Translations under genes and position numbers: made by a program | Notes under the pieces: model-generated | What the model saw: only the letters and a program-made list of their open reading frames with translations | The model's database searches: none | Told to the model about the DNA's origin: nothing | Assembly (NCBI GenBank): GCA_945870015.1 | Contig: CAMBQS010000018.1 | Location: 1 to 20,086, forward strand | DNA: 20,086 nucleotides | Reading direction: 5' to 3' | Source of the DNA: Desulfocicer vacuolatum DSM 3385 | GTDB lineage: Bacteria > Desulfobacterota > Desulfobacteria > Desulfobacterales > SURF-7 | Part shown: one piece after another, positions 1-8,077 of the stretch | How positions within the stretch are numbered: the stretch's first letter is position 1 | Layout of the letters: every line of letters starts with the position of its first letter

Positions 1-1740
1 AAGCAATTCATTGGAAAGTTCGATCCCTGTCATGTTCGGCATCGTGGTGTCGGTTATCACAAGATCAAACATCGCAGGATCTGCCTGAAACAACTCAAGG
101 GCAGCCATGCCGCTTTCTGCTGCAACCACTTCATGGCCCAACCTTTGGAGCATCCTTTTTCCAGCGTCAATCAGCGCCGGCTCATCATCCACAAACAGGA
201 TTCTTCCGCTTGCAGAAACGTGACTCGTCTTTTTCTTCTCCATGGGCTTTTCCATCTCTTCCACCCTTGGGAAACAAACGGTAAATACCGTTCCTTTGCC
301 TTTTACATTTTCCGCCCTGATGAATCCGTTATTCACCGAAACAATGCCGTGTACCACGGAAAGCCCCAGACCTGTGCGATTCTCTGACTTTCGTGTGGTA
401 AAAAACGGATCGAAAATCCGTTTCAGATTTTTTTGCAAAATTCCCTTGCCTGTGTCTTTGATTTTAAGCTGGATATAGTTGCCCGGTTCTGCATCAAAAC
501 CAGGAGGAATCTCTTCCACATAAACCTGCTCAAGCGTGATTTCAAGATTACCTCCGCTTTCTTTCATGGCATCCACTGCATTGTTGATCAGATTGACCAC
601 CATTTGCTGTAATTGCGCCGGATCGGCCATGACCATTCCGATATCGGTCGGGACGTATTGTGTGATATCAATCGTTACCGGGATAACCGACCGGAGCATT
701 TTCAATGTCTCTTTAATAATAATCCCGAATTCAAGCGGCTTTTTCTCTGTGATGGCCTCGCGGCTGAAGGTGAGAATCTGATCCACCAGCTTCTTGGCCC
801 GTTGACTGGATTTCAATATCTGCTGAATGGAATATGCTACGTCTGAATTTGGTTTTACATCGTCAAGCGCCATCTCGGCATTCAGCACGATGGCCCCCAG
901 AATATTATTGAAATCATGAGCGATTCCACCGGATAAGGTACCGATGGCCTCCATTTTCTGCGTCTGCATGACACGGGCCTCATATTGTTTCTCCGAGGTG
1001 ATATCCCGCAAAAAAACCAGGCTGGCAGGTCTTTCCTCCCATTCAATTTCAACCAGCTTTGCCTGCGCAATGAGTTCCTTCTCATTTTTATGCCAGCTTT
1101 TAAAAGCGATTGTTTTGATCCGCTTCTGGTTTCTTACCAGTTCCCGGAATTGCTTGATCACCGCTTCCCTGTTATCGGTAATGATAAAATCCACAAAGTG
1201 ACCATTGATAAATGTCTCCTTGGAAAACCCGGTCATATCCACAATTCTGGAATTGGCGAATTTGATCACATCATCTTGAATAATAATGATTCCATCTGTT
1301 GCATTTTCGATTAAAAACCGATACTTTTCCTCAGATTTACGAAGAGCGGTCTCGGTCTGTCTGCGATGGGTGATATCCCGTGCAATACCAAAAATGGCGT
1401 AGGGTTTATCCTCCCTATAAACCAGCACTCCCTTTGTTTCCACAAAGATGGAATGACCGGCTCCTGAAATCAGCTCATACTCCCGGACCTCACTGTCAAC
1501 CCCTTTTTCAAGGATGCTGCGTACCGACTCCAAGGCTTTTATGCTCTGTTTTTCATCCAGCAAGGATGCAAAATTTACGGTCTTAAGGTCATCCTTTTCC
1601 ACCCCGAAAAGCCGAAGGGCCGCAGGATTTGCATCCAGAAAATTGCCTTCCAGATCATGAAGATAAATACAATCCTCTGACCGGTCTAAAAGATTCTTGT
1701 ATATCTCTTCCATTTCAAAAACATTGAATTTTCCCGTCAT
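1..1740 (-). CDS. Hybrid sensor histidine kinase/response regulator, PAS-PAS-HisKA-HATPase-REC (partial, runs off left edge)
   Basis: The frame is open for 580 codons from ATG 1740 to the window edge, so the C-terminus is missing. It is preceded by GAGGG about 8 nt upstream. No membrane segment is visible, so it is probably a cytosolic sensor. Two PAS-type regions (roughly residues 10-125 and 130-255) precede an H-box with GTLSGGIAHDFNNIL; the phospho-acceptor is His275. The ATPase domain shows the N box NNAVDAM (about 383), DTGKGI, FDPFFTT and GLGLSVVHG (about 457). From about residue 512 a receiver domain begins with FVDDEP and has the phosphorylatable Asp at 564 in VITDTTMP. The family autophosphorylates on His and passes phosphate to the receiver Asp. 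The signal sensed cannot be read from the sequence. It is divergent from the nuclease-like gene at 2017. Confidence 0.93.
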   Translation of the reverse strand, partial: MTGKFNVFEMEEIYKNLLDRSEDCIYLHDLEGNFLDANPAALRLFGVEKDDLKTVNFASLLDEKQSIKALESVRSILEKGVDSEVREYELISGAGHSIFVETKGVLVYREDKPYAIFGIARDITHRRQTETALRKSEEKYRFLIENATDGIIIIQDDVIKFANSRIVDMTGFSKETFINGHFVDFIITDNREAVIKQFRELVRNQKRIKTIAFKSWHKNEKELIAQAKLVEIEWEERPASLVFLRDITSEKQYEARVMQTQKMEAIGTLSGGIAHDFNNILGAIVLNAEMALDDVKPNSDVAYSIQQILKSSQRAKKLVDQILTFSREAITEKKPLEFGIIIKETLKMLRSVIPVTIDITQYVPTDIGMVMADPAQLQQMVVNLINNAVDAMKESGGNLEITLEQVYVEEIPPGFDAEPGNYIQLKIKDTGKGILQKNLKRIFDPFFTTRKSENRTGLGLSVVHGIVSVNNGFIRAENVKGKGTVFTVCFPRVEEMEKPMEKKKTSHVSASGRILFVDDEPALIDAGKRMLQRLGHEVVAAESGMAALELFQADPAMFDLVITDTTMPNMTGIELSNELL

Positions 1741-2016
1741 TTCAAAACCCTCAGTTCTGAAAAATAATGATCATTCCAAACCAGCAGGCAGCTCTCTCTG
1801 GAAAATGCACGCGCTGCTCCTGGATGGAATTACTCTGCCATAGAACAAGGAACAGGGCAAGATTAACATTCTTTCATTGTCGCAATTCATGAATGATCGT
1901 ACCGATTATCAAAAGGCTCAGGCTTTTCTCTTTCCAATATTTATGATACGGTGACTTTGTTTTTGTAATTATAGGCCTGACCGTAAATAAAAGACTTCTA
2001 TAAAAAAGGAAATGCC

Positions 2017-3597
2017 ATGTTTATTACTTTTTATGGTGCGGCCCGTGAAGTAACCGGGTCCATGCATATGGTTACCTCAGAGACAGATCGTATCCTGTTT
2101 GACTGCGGAATGTTTCAGGGGCGCCGGCAAGAGTCGGAAGAAAAAAACCGGACCATTCCATTTGATGCCGGAATTCTTTCCGGAATTATCCTTTCCCACG
2201 CACATATTGACCATTCAGGACGAATACCCTGCCTTACCCGGAAGGCCTTTAACGGTAGAATCATCTGCACCGATGCCACAAAAGACACCTGTGCATATCT
2301 GCTTCCGGACAGTGCAAAAATTCAGGAATCGGATTCCAGCTATTTGAATTACAAGGTAGTCAGAAACTTTTTAAACCATCTTCAGCCATCCAAACAAAAA
2401 AATTCAGCTTCCCCCAGCGAAATAAAGGAGATGAAAAAACTTCTCAAAGGCAAAGGGCAGAAGCTCAACTCTGAAAAAATCAACATGCTGATCGACCGGT
2501 ATCACCTGAAAAAAGTAACCCCGCTTTATACAACAGCAGACGCTCAGCAAGCCTTGGGTTTTTTTGACGGCTATCCCTATGGTCATTTGATCACCGTTGG
2601 AAAAGAGATGACCTGCAAGTTTTACGATGCCGGTCATATTCTCGGATCCGCCATCTGCATGCTCAAGGTAAAGGAAAACGGGAAAACCCGCAATATCTGT
2701 TTTTCCGGAGATTTCGGAAGATTTGACAAACCCATCCTTCAGGACCCCACACTGTTGTTTGATAAAGAGGATCAGGAAGTAGACCTCCTGGTTATGGAAA
2801 GTACCTATGGAAACCGGGAACATGGCCCGGCGACGGATGTCAAGCAGAAGCTGAAAACAATCGTCTGCGAAACCGTGGAACGGGGTGGATCGGTACTGAT
2901 TCCTGCCTTTGCATTTGGCCGGGCGCAGGAACTGATCTATGTATTGCATGAACTGTATAATGCCGGTGAAGTGCCCCGCATTCCTGTGTATCTGGACAGC
3001 CCTCTTGCAACCAATCTGACACGGGTGTTCGGCGAACATCCGGAGCTTTATGACAAGAAAACCCATCGGGATTTTCTGGAAAACGGCAAAAATCCGTTTT
3101 CATTCAAGCAGATGAACTTCATCAAATCGGTTGAGGAATCCATGGCGCTCATGCGGGAGGAAAAACCATCGATCATTATCGCTTCATCCGGTATGTGCGA
3201 AGCCGGCCGTATACTTCACCATCTCCGGTACAAAATCCATAATGAAAAACATACCATCCTCATGGTCGGCTTCATGGCAGAAAATACCCTGGGAAGGCGG
3301 ATACTGGAACAGGGAGAGAGATACGAGCAGTCCGGCCGGCAAGGAAAAGCGCCCTTGTTACATTTTTTAAACAAGGAATACCCTTTACTGGCTCATGTAA
3401 AAAAAATCGAGGGCTTCAGCGCCCATGGAGACAAAACCGAATTGCTCCGCCTGGTAAAAAAATCCAACCTGAACATCAAGAAGATTGCCGTTGTTCACGG
3501 GGAAGAAGATCAGGCGTTATCCTTTGCAGATCTTTTAAGGCAAGTGGGATTTTCAGCCGTTGTCCCCCGGAGGGGCGAAACCATTCAGATCCAGTAA
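2017..3597 (+). CDS. MBL-fold metallohydrolase with beta-CASP and RMMBL domains (RNase-like)
   Basis: The 526-residue protein belongs to the metallo-beta-lactamase/beta-CASP superfamily, whose characterised members cut or trim RNA using two zinc ions. Visible motifs are HAHIDH at residues 61-66 (motif 2), DAGHILGSA near 204, FSGDFGR near 229, and the beta-CASP block from about 258 (ESTYGNREH). Further on come SSGMCEAGR and the C-terminal RMMBL segment GFSAHGDKTELL, then VVHGEEDQA. About 45 residues lie between the YLNYK helix (about 109) and PLYTTADAQQAL (about 169), where many bacterial relatives have only a short linker. An AAGGAA ribosome binding site precedes the ATG. The next gene begins 18 bp after the stop. 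Activity as an RNA exo- or endonuclease is inferred from the family; the substrate is unknown. Confidence 0.92.
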   Translation: MFITFYGAAREVTGSMHMVTSETDRILFDCGMFQGRRQESEEKNRTIPFDAGILSGIILSHAHIDHSGRIPCLTRKAFNGRIICTDATKDTCAYLLPDSAKIQESDSSYLNYKVVRNFLNHLQPSKQKNSASPSEIKEMKKLLKGKGQKLNSEKINMLIDRYHLKKVTPLYTTADAQQALGFFDGYPYGHLITVGKEMTCKFYDAGHILGSAICMLKVKENGKTRNICFSGDFGRFDKPILQDPTLLFDKEDQEVDLLVMESTYGNREHGPATDVKQKLKTIVCETVERGGSVLIPAFAFGRAQELIYVLHELYNAGEVPRIPVYLDSPLATNLTRVFGEHPELYDKKTHRDFLENGKNPFSFKQMNFIKSVEESMALMREEKPSIIIASSGMCEAGRILHHLRYKIHNEKHTILMVGFMAENTLGRRILEQGERYEQSGRQGKAPLLHFLNKEYPLLAHVKKIEGFSAHGDKTELLRLVKKSNLNIKKIAVVHGEEDQALSFADLLRQVGFSAVVPRRGETIQIQ

Positions 3598-3615
3598 TGA
3601 AAAGGAGGAAGTGAT

Positions 3616-4098
3616 ATGGAGATCAAAACCGTCACAATTGAAAACCCGGATAATCTGAATCTGATTTTAGGGCATTCCCATTTTATCAAGACCGTAGAAG
3701 ATATTTTTGAAGCAATGGTCAATGGCGTGGCCGGGGCCAAATTCGGGATTGCCTTTTGTGAAGCTTCAGACAAATGCCTGGTCCGATATACCGGCACAGA
3801 CAGGGAACTGATCGAACTTGCCAAAAAAAATGCATATACCCTGTCCGCTGGTCACAGTTTTATCATATTCATGAAGGATATGTATCCGATCAATGTTCTG
3901 AATGCCATTAAAGCCGTACCGGAAGTCTGCCGGATATATTGCGCTACGGCAAACCCGGTGGAAATCATCATTGCGGAAACAGAGCAAGGAAGGGGTATTC
4001 TTGGAGTGGTCGACGGCTTTGCATCCAAAGGGATTGAAACGGAAAAAGATGTGGATGCACGAAAAGGGCTTCTGAGAGCGATCGGATACAAGCAGTAA
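3616..4098 (+). CDS. Adenosine-specific kinase family protein (DUF355, PF04008)
   Basis: The 160-residue protein has the recognisable sequence pattern of the small DUF355/Adenosine_kin family. Examples are the FGIAFCEASDKCLVRYTGTD block near residue 36, SAGHSFIIFMKDMYPINVL near 77, and the C-terminal GILGVVDGFASKGIE near 129. Relatives from hyperthermophiles bind or phosphorylate adenosine, but the physiological role in bacteria is poorly known, so the name reflects family membership only. No signal peptide or membrane segment is visible. The ATG is preceded by a strong AAAGGAGGA ribosome binding site. The gene lies 18 bp after the nuclease gene and 49 bp before aroB, so it is probably part of the same transcript. 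Confidence 0.88.
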   Translation: MEIKTVTIENPDNLNLILGHSHFIKTVEDIFEAMVNGVAGAKFGIAFCEASDKCLVRYTGTDRELIELAKKNAYTLSAGHSFIIFMKDMYPINVLNAIKAVPEVCRIYCATANPVEIIIAETEQGRGILGVVDGFASKGIETEKDVDARKGLLRAIGYKQ

Positions 4099-4147
4099 TT
4101 CCATTGTTCCATCTGATCACAGTCAGGACTTTCTCAAGGAGTGCCGG

Positions 4148-5173
4148 ATGAAACAGATTGAAATTCAAGGTGAAACAAAGCGTTCAACGATTATGATCGG
4201 CGAATGCCTGAAAAATCTGAGCAACTATATCCCCTCTCAGGATGTTGTCCTGATTACCGATGAAACGGTTTCCCGTTATTATCAAAAAGATTTCCCGGAG
4301 TTCAGGGCCATCACCATTGGCACAGGTGAACGCATCAAGACCCTGGATACAGCAGGCATAATATACCAGGAGTTACTGGATATGGATGCCCAGCGATCGA
4401 CCTTTATTGTGGGGATCGGCGGAGGTATTGTCTGTGATATTACCGGTTTTGTCGCATCCACCTTTCTCCGGGGCGTCCGTTTCGGGTTTGTATCTTCCAC
4501 CCTTCTTTCACAGGTGGATGCCAGCGTGGGAGGGAAAAACGGAGTCAATTTCAAGGGTTTTAAAAACATGGTGGGTGTTTTCAACCAGCCGGAGTTTGTC
4601 ATCTGCGACCTGAATCTGTTAAAAACACTGCCTGAAAGAGAGTTGCTGAGCGGATTTGCAGAGGTCGTAAAGCATGCTGTTATTGAAGACCGGGATCTGT
4701 TTGCTTTCATCGAGAATCACGCAGCAAAGGCGCTCGCACTGGATCAGACTGTACTGGAACGGTTTGTCCATGATTCCGTCGTGATCAAGTCCGCTGTGGT
4801 CAACCGGGATGAAAAAGAAAAAGGAGAACGGAGAAAACTGAACTTTGGTCATACTTTCGGCCATGCCATTGAGAAAACAACCGGTATTCCCCACGGTGAA
4901 GCCGTCAGTCTCGGAATGGTGCTTGCTGCATCCCTCTCTGTCCGGAAACAACTGCTCTCAGAAAAAGAATTTCACAGGATAACCAGACTGCTGGAAAATC
5001 TCAAGCTGCCCACAGTATTGGAATATGATAAAAAAGAGGTGATGGCTGCCCTGAAAAAAGATAAAAAGAGAGAAGGAGACCATATTCACTTTGTACTCAT
5101 CAATGGCATCGGCAAATCGGTTATTACAGAAATCTCCATCCAGGAGTTAACCTGGATGATCGATTCCCGGTAA
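4148..5173 (+). CDS. aroB: 3-dehydroquinate synthase
   Basis: This is the second enzyme of the shikimate pathway. It converts DAHP to 3-dehydroquinate using NAD and a divalent metal in the cytosol. The 341-residue protein has the NAD-binding GIGGGIVCDITGFVA segment (residues 89-103), then STLLSQVDASVGGKNGVN, GFAEVVKHAVIE and LNFGHTFGHAIE. By alignment to the family, metal ligands are Glu172, His235 and His249. Active-site residues Asp124, Lys130, Asn140, Lys175, Lys214, Arg228, Asn232 and His239 are all present, which favours true DHQ synthase over other sugar-phosphate cyclases. The loop between the two metal-ligand histidines is short (14 residues apart). It is slightly shorter than the E. 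coli enzyme. AAGGAG precedes the ATG. No other shikimate gene lies in the window. Confidence 0.96.
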   Translation: MKQIEIQGETKRSTIMIGECLKNLSNYIPSQDVVLITDETVSRYYQKDFPEFRAITIGTGERIKTLDTAGIIYQELLDMDAQRSTFIVGIGGGIVCDITGFVASTFLRGVRFGFVSSTLLSQVDASVGGKNGVNFKGFKNMVGVFNQPEFVICDLNLLKTLPERELLSGFAEVVKHAVIEDRDLFAFIENHAAKALALDQTVLERFVHDSVVIKSAVVNRDEKEKGERRKLNFGHTFGHAIEKTTGIPHGEAVSLGMVLAASLSVRKQLLSEKEFHRITRLLENLKLPTVLEYDKKEVMAALKKDKKREGDHIHFVLINGIGKSVITEISIQELTWMIDSR

Positions 5174-5251
5174 CAGCACGAAAATATCTTTACAAGAATC
5201 AAACCAATCAGTATGTTTTGTTCTCACCATAATGATACATAAGGAGGGAAC

Positions 5252-6988
5252 ATGTCACGAAGCGGCGGTGAAGTCATTGCTCAGGTCCTGCATGATCACG
5301 GTGTTCAATATGTATTCACATTGTGTGGAGGGCACATCTCTCCCATCCTGGTCGGATGCGATTTTCTGGGTATAAAAATCATCGATGTCCGGGACGAAGC
5401 CAATGCGGTTTTTGCGGCAGATGCCGTATCCCGTCTGACCGGAACACCCGGTATTGCCGCGGTAACAGCCGGTCCTGGTGTAACCAACACCATCACTGCA
5501 CTGAAAAATGCCCAGATGGCCCAATCTCCGCTGATTCTGTTAGGCGGTGCCGCTGCAACCATTACCCGGGGCCGCGGATCACTTCAGGATATCGATCAGA
5601 TGGCTGTTCTGAAATCCATTGTAAAATCCGGACTCGCCATCCGGCAGAACTGTGATATTCTTCCTGTCATGGAGCGCGCATTCCAGGAAGCCCAATCCGG
5701 AATACCCGGCCCGGTCTTTGTTGAATGCCCTATTGATCTTCTCTATGAGGAATCCCTTGTGAGGGCCATGTATGGAGGCCCATCCGGACAAAAAAAACCA
5801 GGAGATCTGAAAAGCAAACTGTTTCAATTTTACCTGAACCGTCATGTGGACAAAATGTTTGCCTGTGACCTGGACAGCATGAAAGCGATCCCCCAGGCTA
5901 TCCAAACCCCGGAATGGAAACAGAAGAAGCTCACGGCAGCCGGGAAAATGATAAAAAATTCCAGACAACCTGTCCTGATCATCGGCAGCCAGGCCATGCT
6001 TCACCCGGATCAATCCGCTACCCTTGCCAGGGCTGTTGAACAACTTGGCATGCCGGTATACCTGACCGGAATGGCCAGAGGCCTGCTGGGAGCAGACAGC
6101 CGTCTTCAAATGCGGCACAGCAGGAAGGAAGCACTTAAAAAGGCGGATCTGGTGATGATTGCAGGCATGCCCTGTGATTTCAGGCTCGAATACGGGAAAG
6201 CCATTCCTGTAAAGTCCAAACTGATTTCCATTAATCTCAGCAAATCCGATCTCACATTGAACCGGAAGCCGGATCTGGGGATTCATGCAGATCCCTGCTC
6301 GTTTCTCTGTGAACTCGGTGAGCAAGACTCTTTTCAGAATCATGCCGAATGGATTGATCTTCTCAAATCAGCCGATAACCAGAGGGAAGAGAAGATCACC
6401 TCCTTTGCGCAACAAAAAACCGGCTATATCAATCCCCTTCTCTTCCTCCGGAAACTGGATGCATTTCTGGATAAAAGCAGTATGATTATCGCAGATGGAG
6501 GAGATTTTGTTGCCACAGCCTCTTACATTCTGAGACCCCGTGGCCCATTGACCTGGCTGGATCCGGGTGTATTCGGCACACTGGGTGTGGGAGCAGGATT
6601 TGCCATGGGTGCAAAACTGTGCAGGCCGGATTCGGAAGTCTGGCTGATCTATGGAGACGGTTCTGCCGGTTACACTCTTCAGGAATTCGATACCTATGTC
6701 CGCCATAAAATCCCCTTGATCGCTGTAATAGGTAATGATGGCGGCTGGGCGCAGATTGCCCGTGACCAGGTAGAGGTGTTGAAATCCGATATCGGCACCC
6801 GGTTGAACCGCACAGATTATCATAAAGTTGTGGAAGGATTTGGTGGAAAAGGATTTCTGCTGGATAAGGAAAACCAGATTCAATCCACACTGGAGCAGGC
6901 AAGGGAAACAGCAAGAAAAGGCATCCCCGTTGCCATAAACCTGCTGATCGGAGCCACGGATTTCCGGAAAGGATCGATTTCCATGTAA
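5252..6988 (+). CDS. Thiamine-diphosphate enzyme, acetolactate synthase-like (ILVBL / 2-hydroxyacyl-CoA lyase type)
   Basis: The 578-residue protein has the three-domain layout of the IlvB superfamily: N-terminal PYR domain with catalytic Glu49 (DVRDEANAVFAADA), a central domain, and a C-terminal PP domain. The cofactor motif starts GDGSAGYTLQEFDT at Gly468-Gly470 and ends in Asn495-Asp496, so it reads ND where most family members have NN. The C-terminal stretch around VRHKIPLIAVIGNDGGW and the ending INLLIGATDFRKGSI resemble animal ILVBL (HACL2) more than anabolic acetolactate synthase. No small regulatory subunit (ilvN/ilvH) follows, which argues against branched-chain synthesis. Likely chemistry is TPP-dependent C-C cleavage or ligation of a 2-hydroxyacyl or 2-oxoacid substrate; the exact substrate is not decidable here. 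An AAGGAGGGAAC site precedes the ATG. Confidence 0.88.
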   Translation: MSRSGGEVIAQVLHDHGVQYVFTLCGGHISPILVGCDFLGIKIIDVRDEANAVFAADAVSRLTGTPGIAAVTAGPGVTNTITALKNAQMAQSPLILLGGAAATITRGRGSLQDIDQMAVLKSIVKSGLAIRQNCDILPVMERAFQEAQSGIPGPVFVECPIDLLYEESLVRAMYGGPSGQKKPGDLKSKLFQFYLNRHVDKMFACDLDSMKAIPQAIQTPEWKQKKLTAAGKMIKNSRQPVLIIGSQAMLHPDQSATLARAVEQLGMPVYLTGMARGLLGADSRLQMRHSRKEALKKADLVMIAGMPCDFRLEYGKAIPVKSKLISINLSKSDLTLNRKPDLGIHADPCSFLCELGEQDSFQNHAEWIDLLKSADNQREEKITSFAQQKTGYINPLLFLRKLDAFLDKSSMIIADGGDFVATASYILRPRGPLTWLDPGVFGTLGVGAGFAMGAKLCRPDSEVWLIYGDGSAGYTLQEFDTYVRHKIPLIAVIGNDGGWAQIARDQVEVLKSDIGTRLNRTDYHKVVEGFGGKGFLLDKENQIQSTLEQARETARKGIPVAINLLIGATDFRKGSISM

Positions 6989-7111
6989 AATTCCGGGTTC
7001 ATCATTTAAAAACCTGTAAAGCTTCCGTCAAAGCCGGATTCTAAATGATGGCTGGAAATCATACAATTCATGTCCTCAAAACAATACCCAAATGGCAAGG
7101 CATAACCTTTC

Positions 7112-8032
7112 ATGAATATTGTCAATACAATCATACCAATTTTCTCCATCATTGTTCTCGGCTGGATTGCCTATCGGAGAGGTTTTATTCCGGATACATT
7201 TATCACCCCGGCAAACCGGCTGGTGTATTATCTGGCGATTCCCGCCATGATCTTCCGAGCAATCACCCGGAATTCTTTCCATCAGTATTTCAATCTTAAG
7301 GTGGTGATCCTTGCTTTTATTTCCATGTTTCTGGTTTTCCTGTTCGCCTGGGGAGCCGGCAAAATGTTACGCCTGACAAAAGGATATCTTGCCACCTTTG
7401 TCCAAAGCTCCTTTCACTGCAACATCGGTTATCTGGCCTTGGCTGTTGCCTACTACTATCTGGGGGATGACGGGTTTGCACGCGCCGGGATCTTTGCCGG
7501 TTTTGTTATGATTTTCCAGAACTTCCTATCGGTAATCATTCTCAATTTGTACTCAACCAAACAGGCTTCCAACAAAAAAGCCCTTCTCATGGTATCCAGG
7601 ATCTTTGGCAACCCGATCATTATTTCAGCCGCTGCCGGGATATTCTTCTCTCTGGCCGGCATTACCATTCCGTTGCTGATTTCGCGTTCACTGGACATTT
7701 TGAGCGGGCTCGCGCTTCCTACTGCACTTCTGATTATCGGAGCAACCCTGTCCTTTGATCTGATGCAGAAAAACCTGTCCCAGGTGATCGAAACAACCCT
7801 GATCAAACTTCTGGGCTTGCCCTGTATTTCGTTCCTGCTGTTTTATCTTGCCGACATCCCCAAGTCTGAATTCCTGCCGGCATTTATCCTTCTTGCCTCA
7901 CCAACAGCCACCATTACCTATGTCATGGCAAAAGAGATGGAAGGAGATGCGGAATTTGCAGTGGCCGCAATATCATTGAACACGCTTCTGTCATCCGTAA
8001 CATACACCTTCTGGCTGAGCATCCTGGCATAG
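7112..8032 (+). CDS. AEC-family (auxin efflux carrier-like) permease
   Basis: The 306-residue protein is almost wholly hydrophobic, with about ten predicted membrane segments in two halves. It begins at once with a membrane helix (IIPIFSIIVLGWIAYRRG), followed by NRLVYYLAIPAMIFRAI and the FHCNIGYLALAVAY segment. A second half starts near GNPIIISAAAGIFF, and the end holds a conserved-looking LLASPTATITYVMA helix. These fit the AEC family, whose bacterial members export or exchange organic anions such as malate. The substrate is unknown. Its position 123 bp after the TPP enzyme suggests, but does not prove, that it moves a related oxo- or hydroxy-acid. The ribosome binding site is weak. It converges with the MscS-like gene, 45 bp away. 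Confidence 0.88.
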   Translation: MNIVNTIIPIFSIIVLGWIAYRRGFIPDTFITPANRLVYYLAIPAMIFRAITRNSFHQYFNLKVVILAFISMFLVFLFAWGAGKMLRLTKGYLATFVQSSFHCNIGYLALAVAYYYLGDDGFARAGIFAGFVMIFQNFLSVIILNLYSTKQASNKKALLMVSRIFGNPIIISAAAGIFFSLAGITIPLLISRSLDILSGLALPTALLIIGATLSFDLMQKNLSQVIETTLIKLLGLPCISFLLFYLADIPKSEFLPAFILLASPTATITYVMAKEMEGDAEFAVAAISLNTLLSSVTYTFWLSILA

Positions 8033-8077
8033 CTGCTGACCCGATCACAGGAAGGGGGTCTGGCGAACCGGAATTTT

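Noticed and set aside
1741..2016. Promoters in the gap between the kinase and the beta-CASP gene
   Set aside because: A TATGAT at 1942-1947 lacks a matching -35 box, and no sigma-54 element was seen; no promoter could be supported on either strand.
2404..3066. A 220-codon minus-strand frame inside the beta-CASP gene
   Set aside because: Antisense shadow of conserved catalytic regions with no recognisable protein features.
5579..6343. A 254-codon minus-strand frame inside the TPP enzyme gene
   Set aside because: The plus-strand frame carries clear family motifs; the antisense product shows none and is explained by codon bias.
7000..7050. CATCATTTA / TAAATGATG 9-bp inverted repeat between the TPP enzyme and permease genes
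   Set aside because: AT-rich arms are 33 nt apart with no U-tract; too weak to call a terminator or operator.
8038..8060. GACCC / GGGTC hairpin between the convergent permease and MscS-like genes
   Set aside because: Only five pairs and no adjacent T-run on either strand, so a terminator is not supported.
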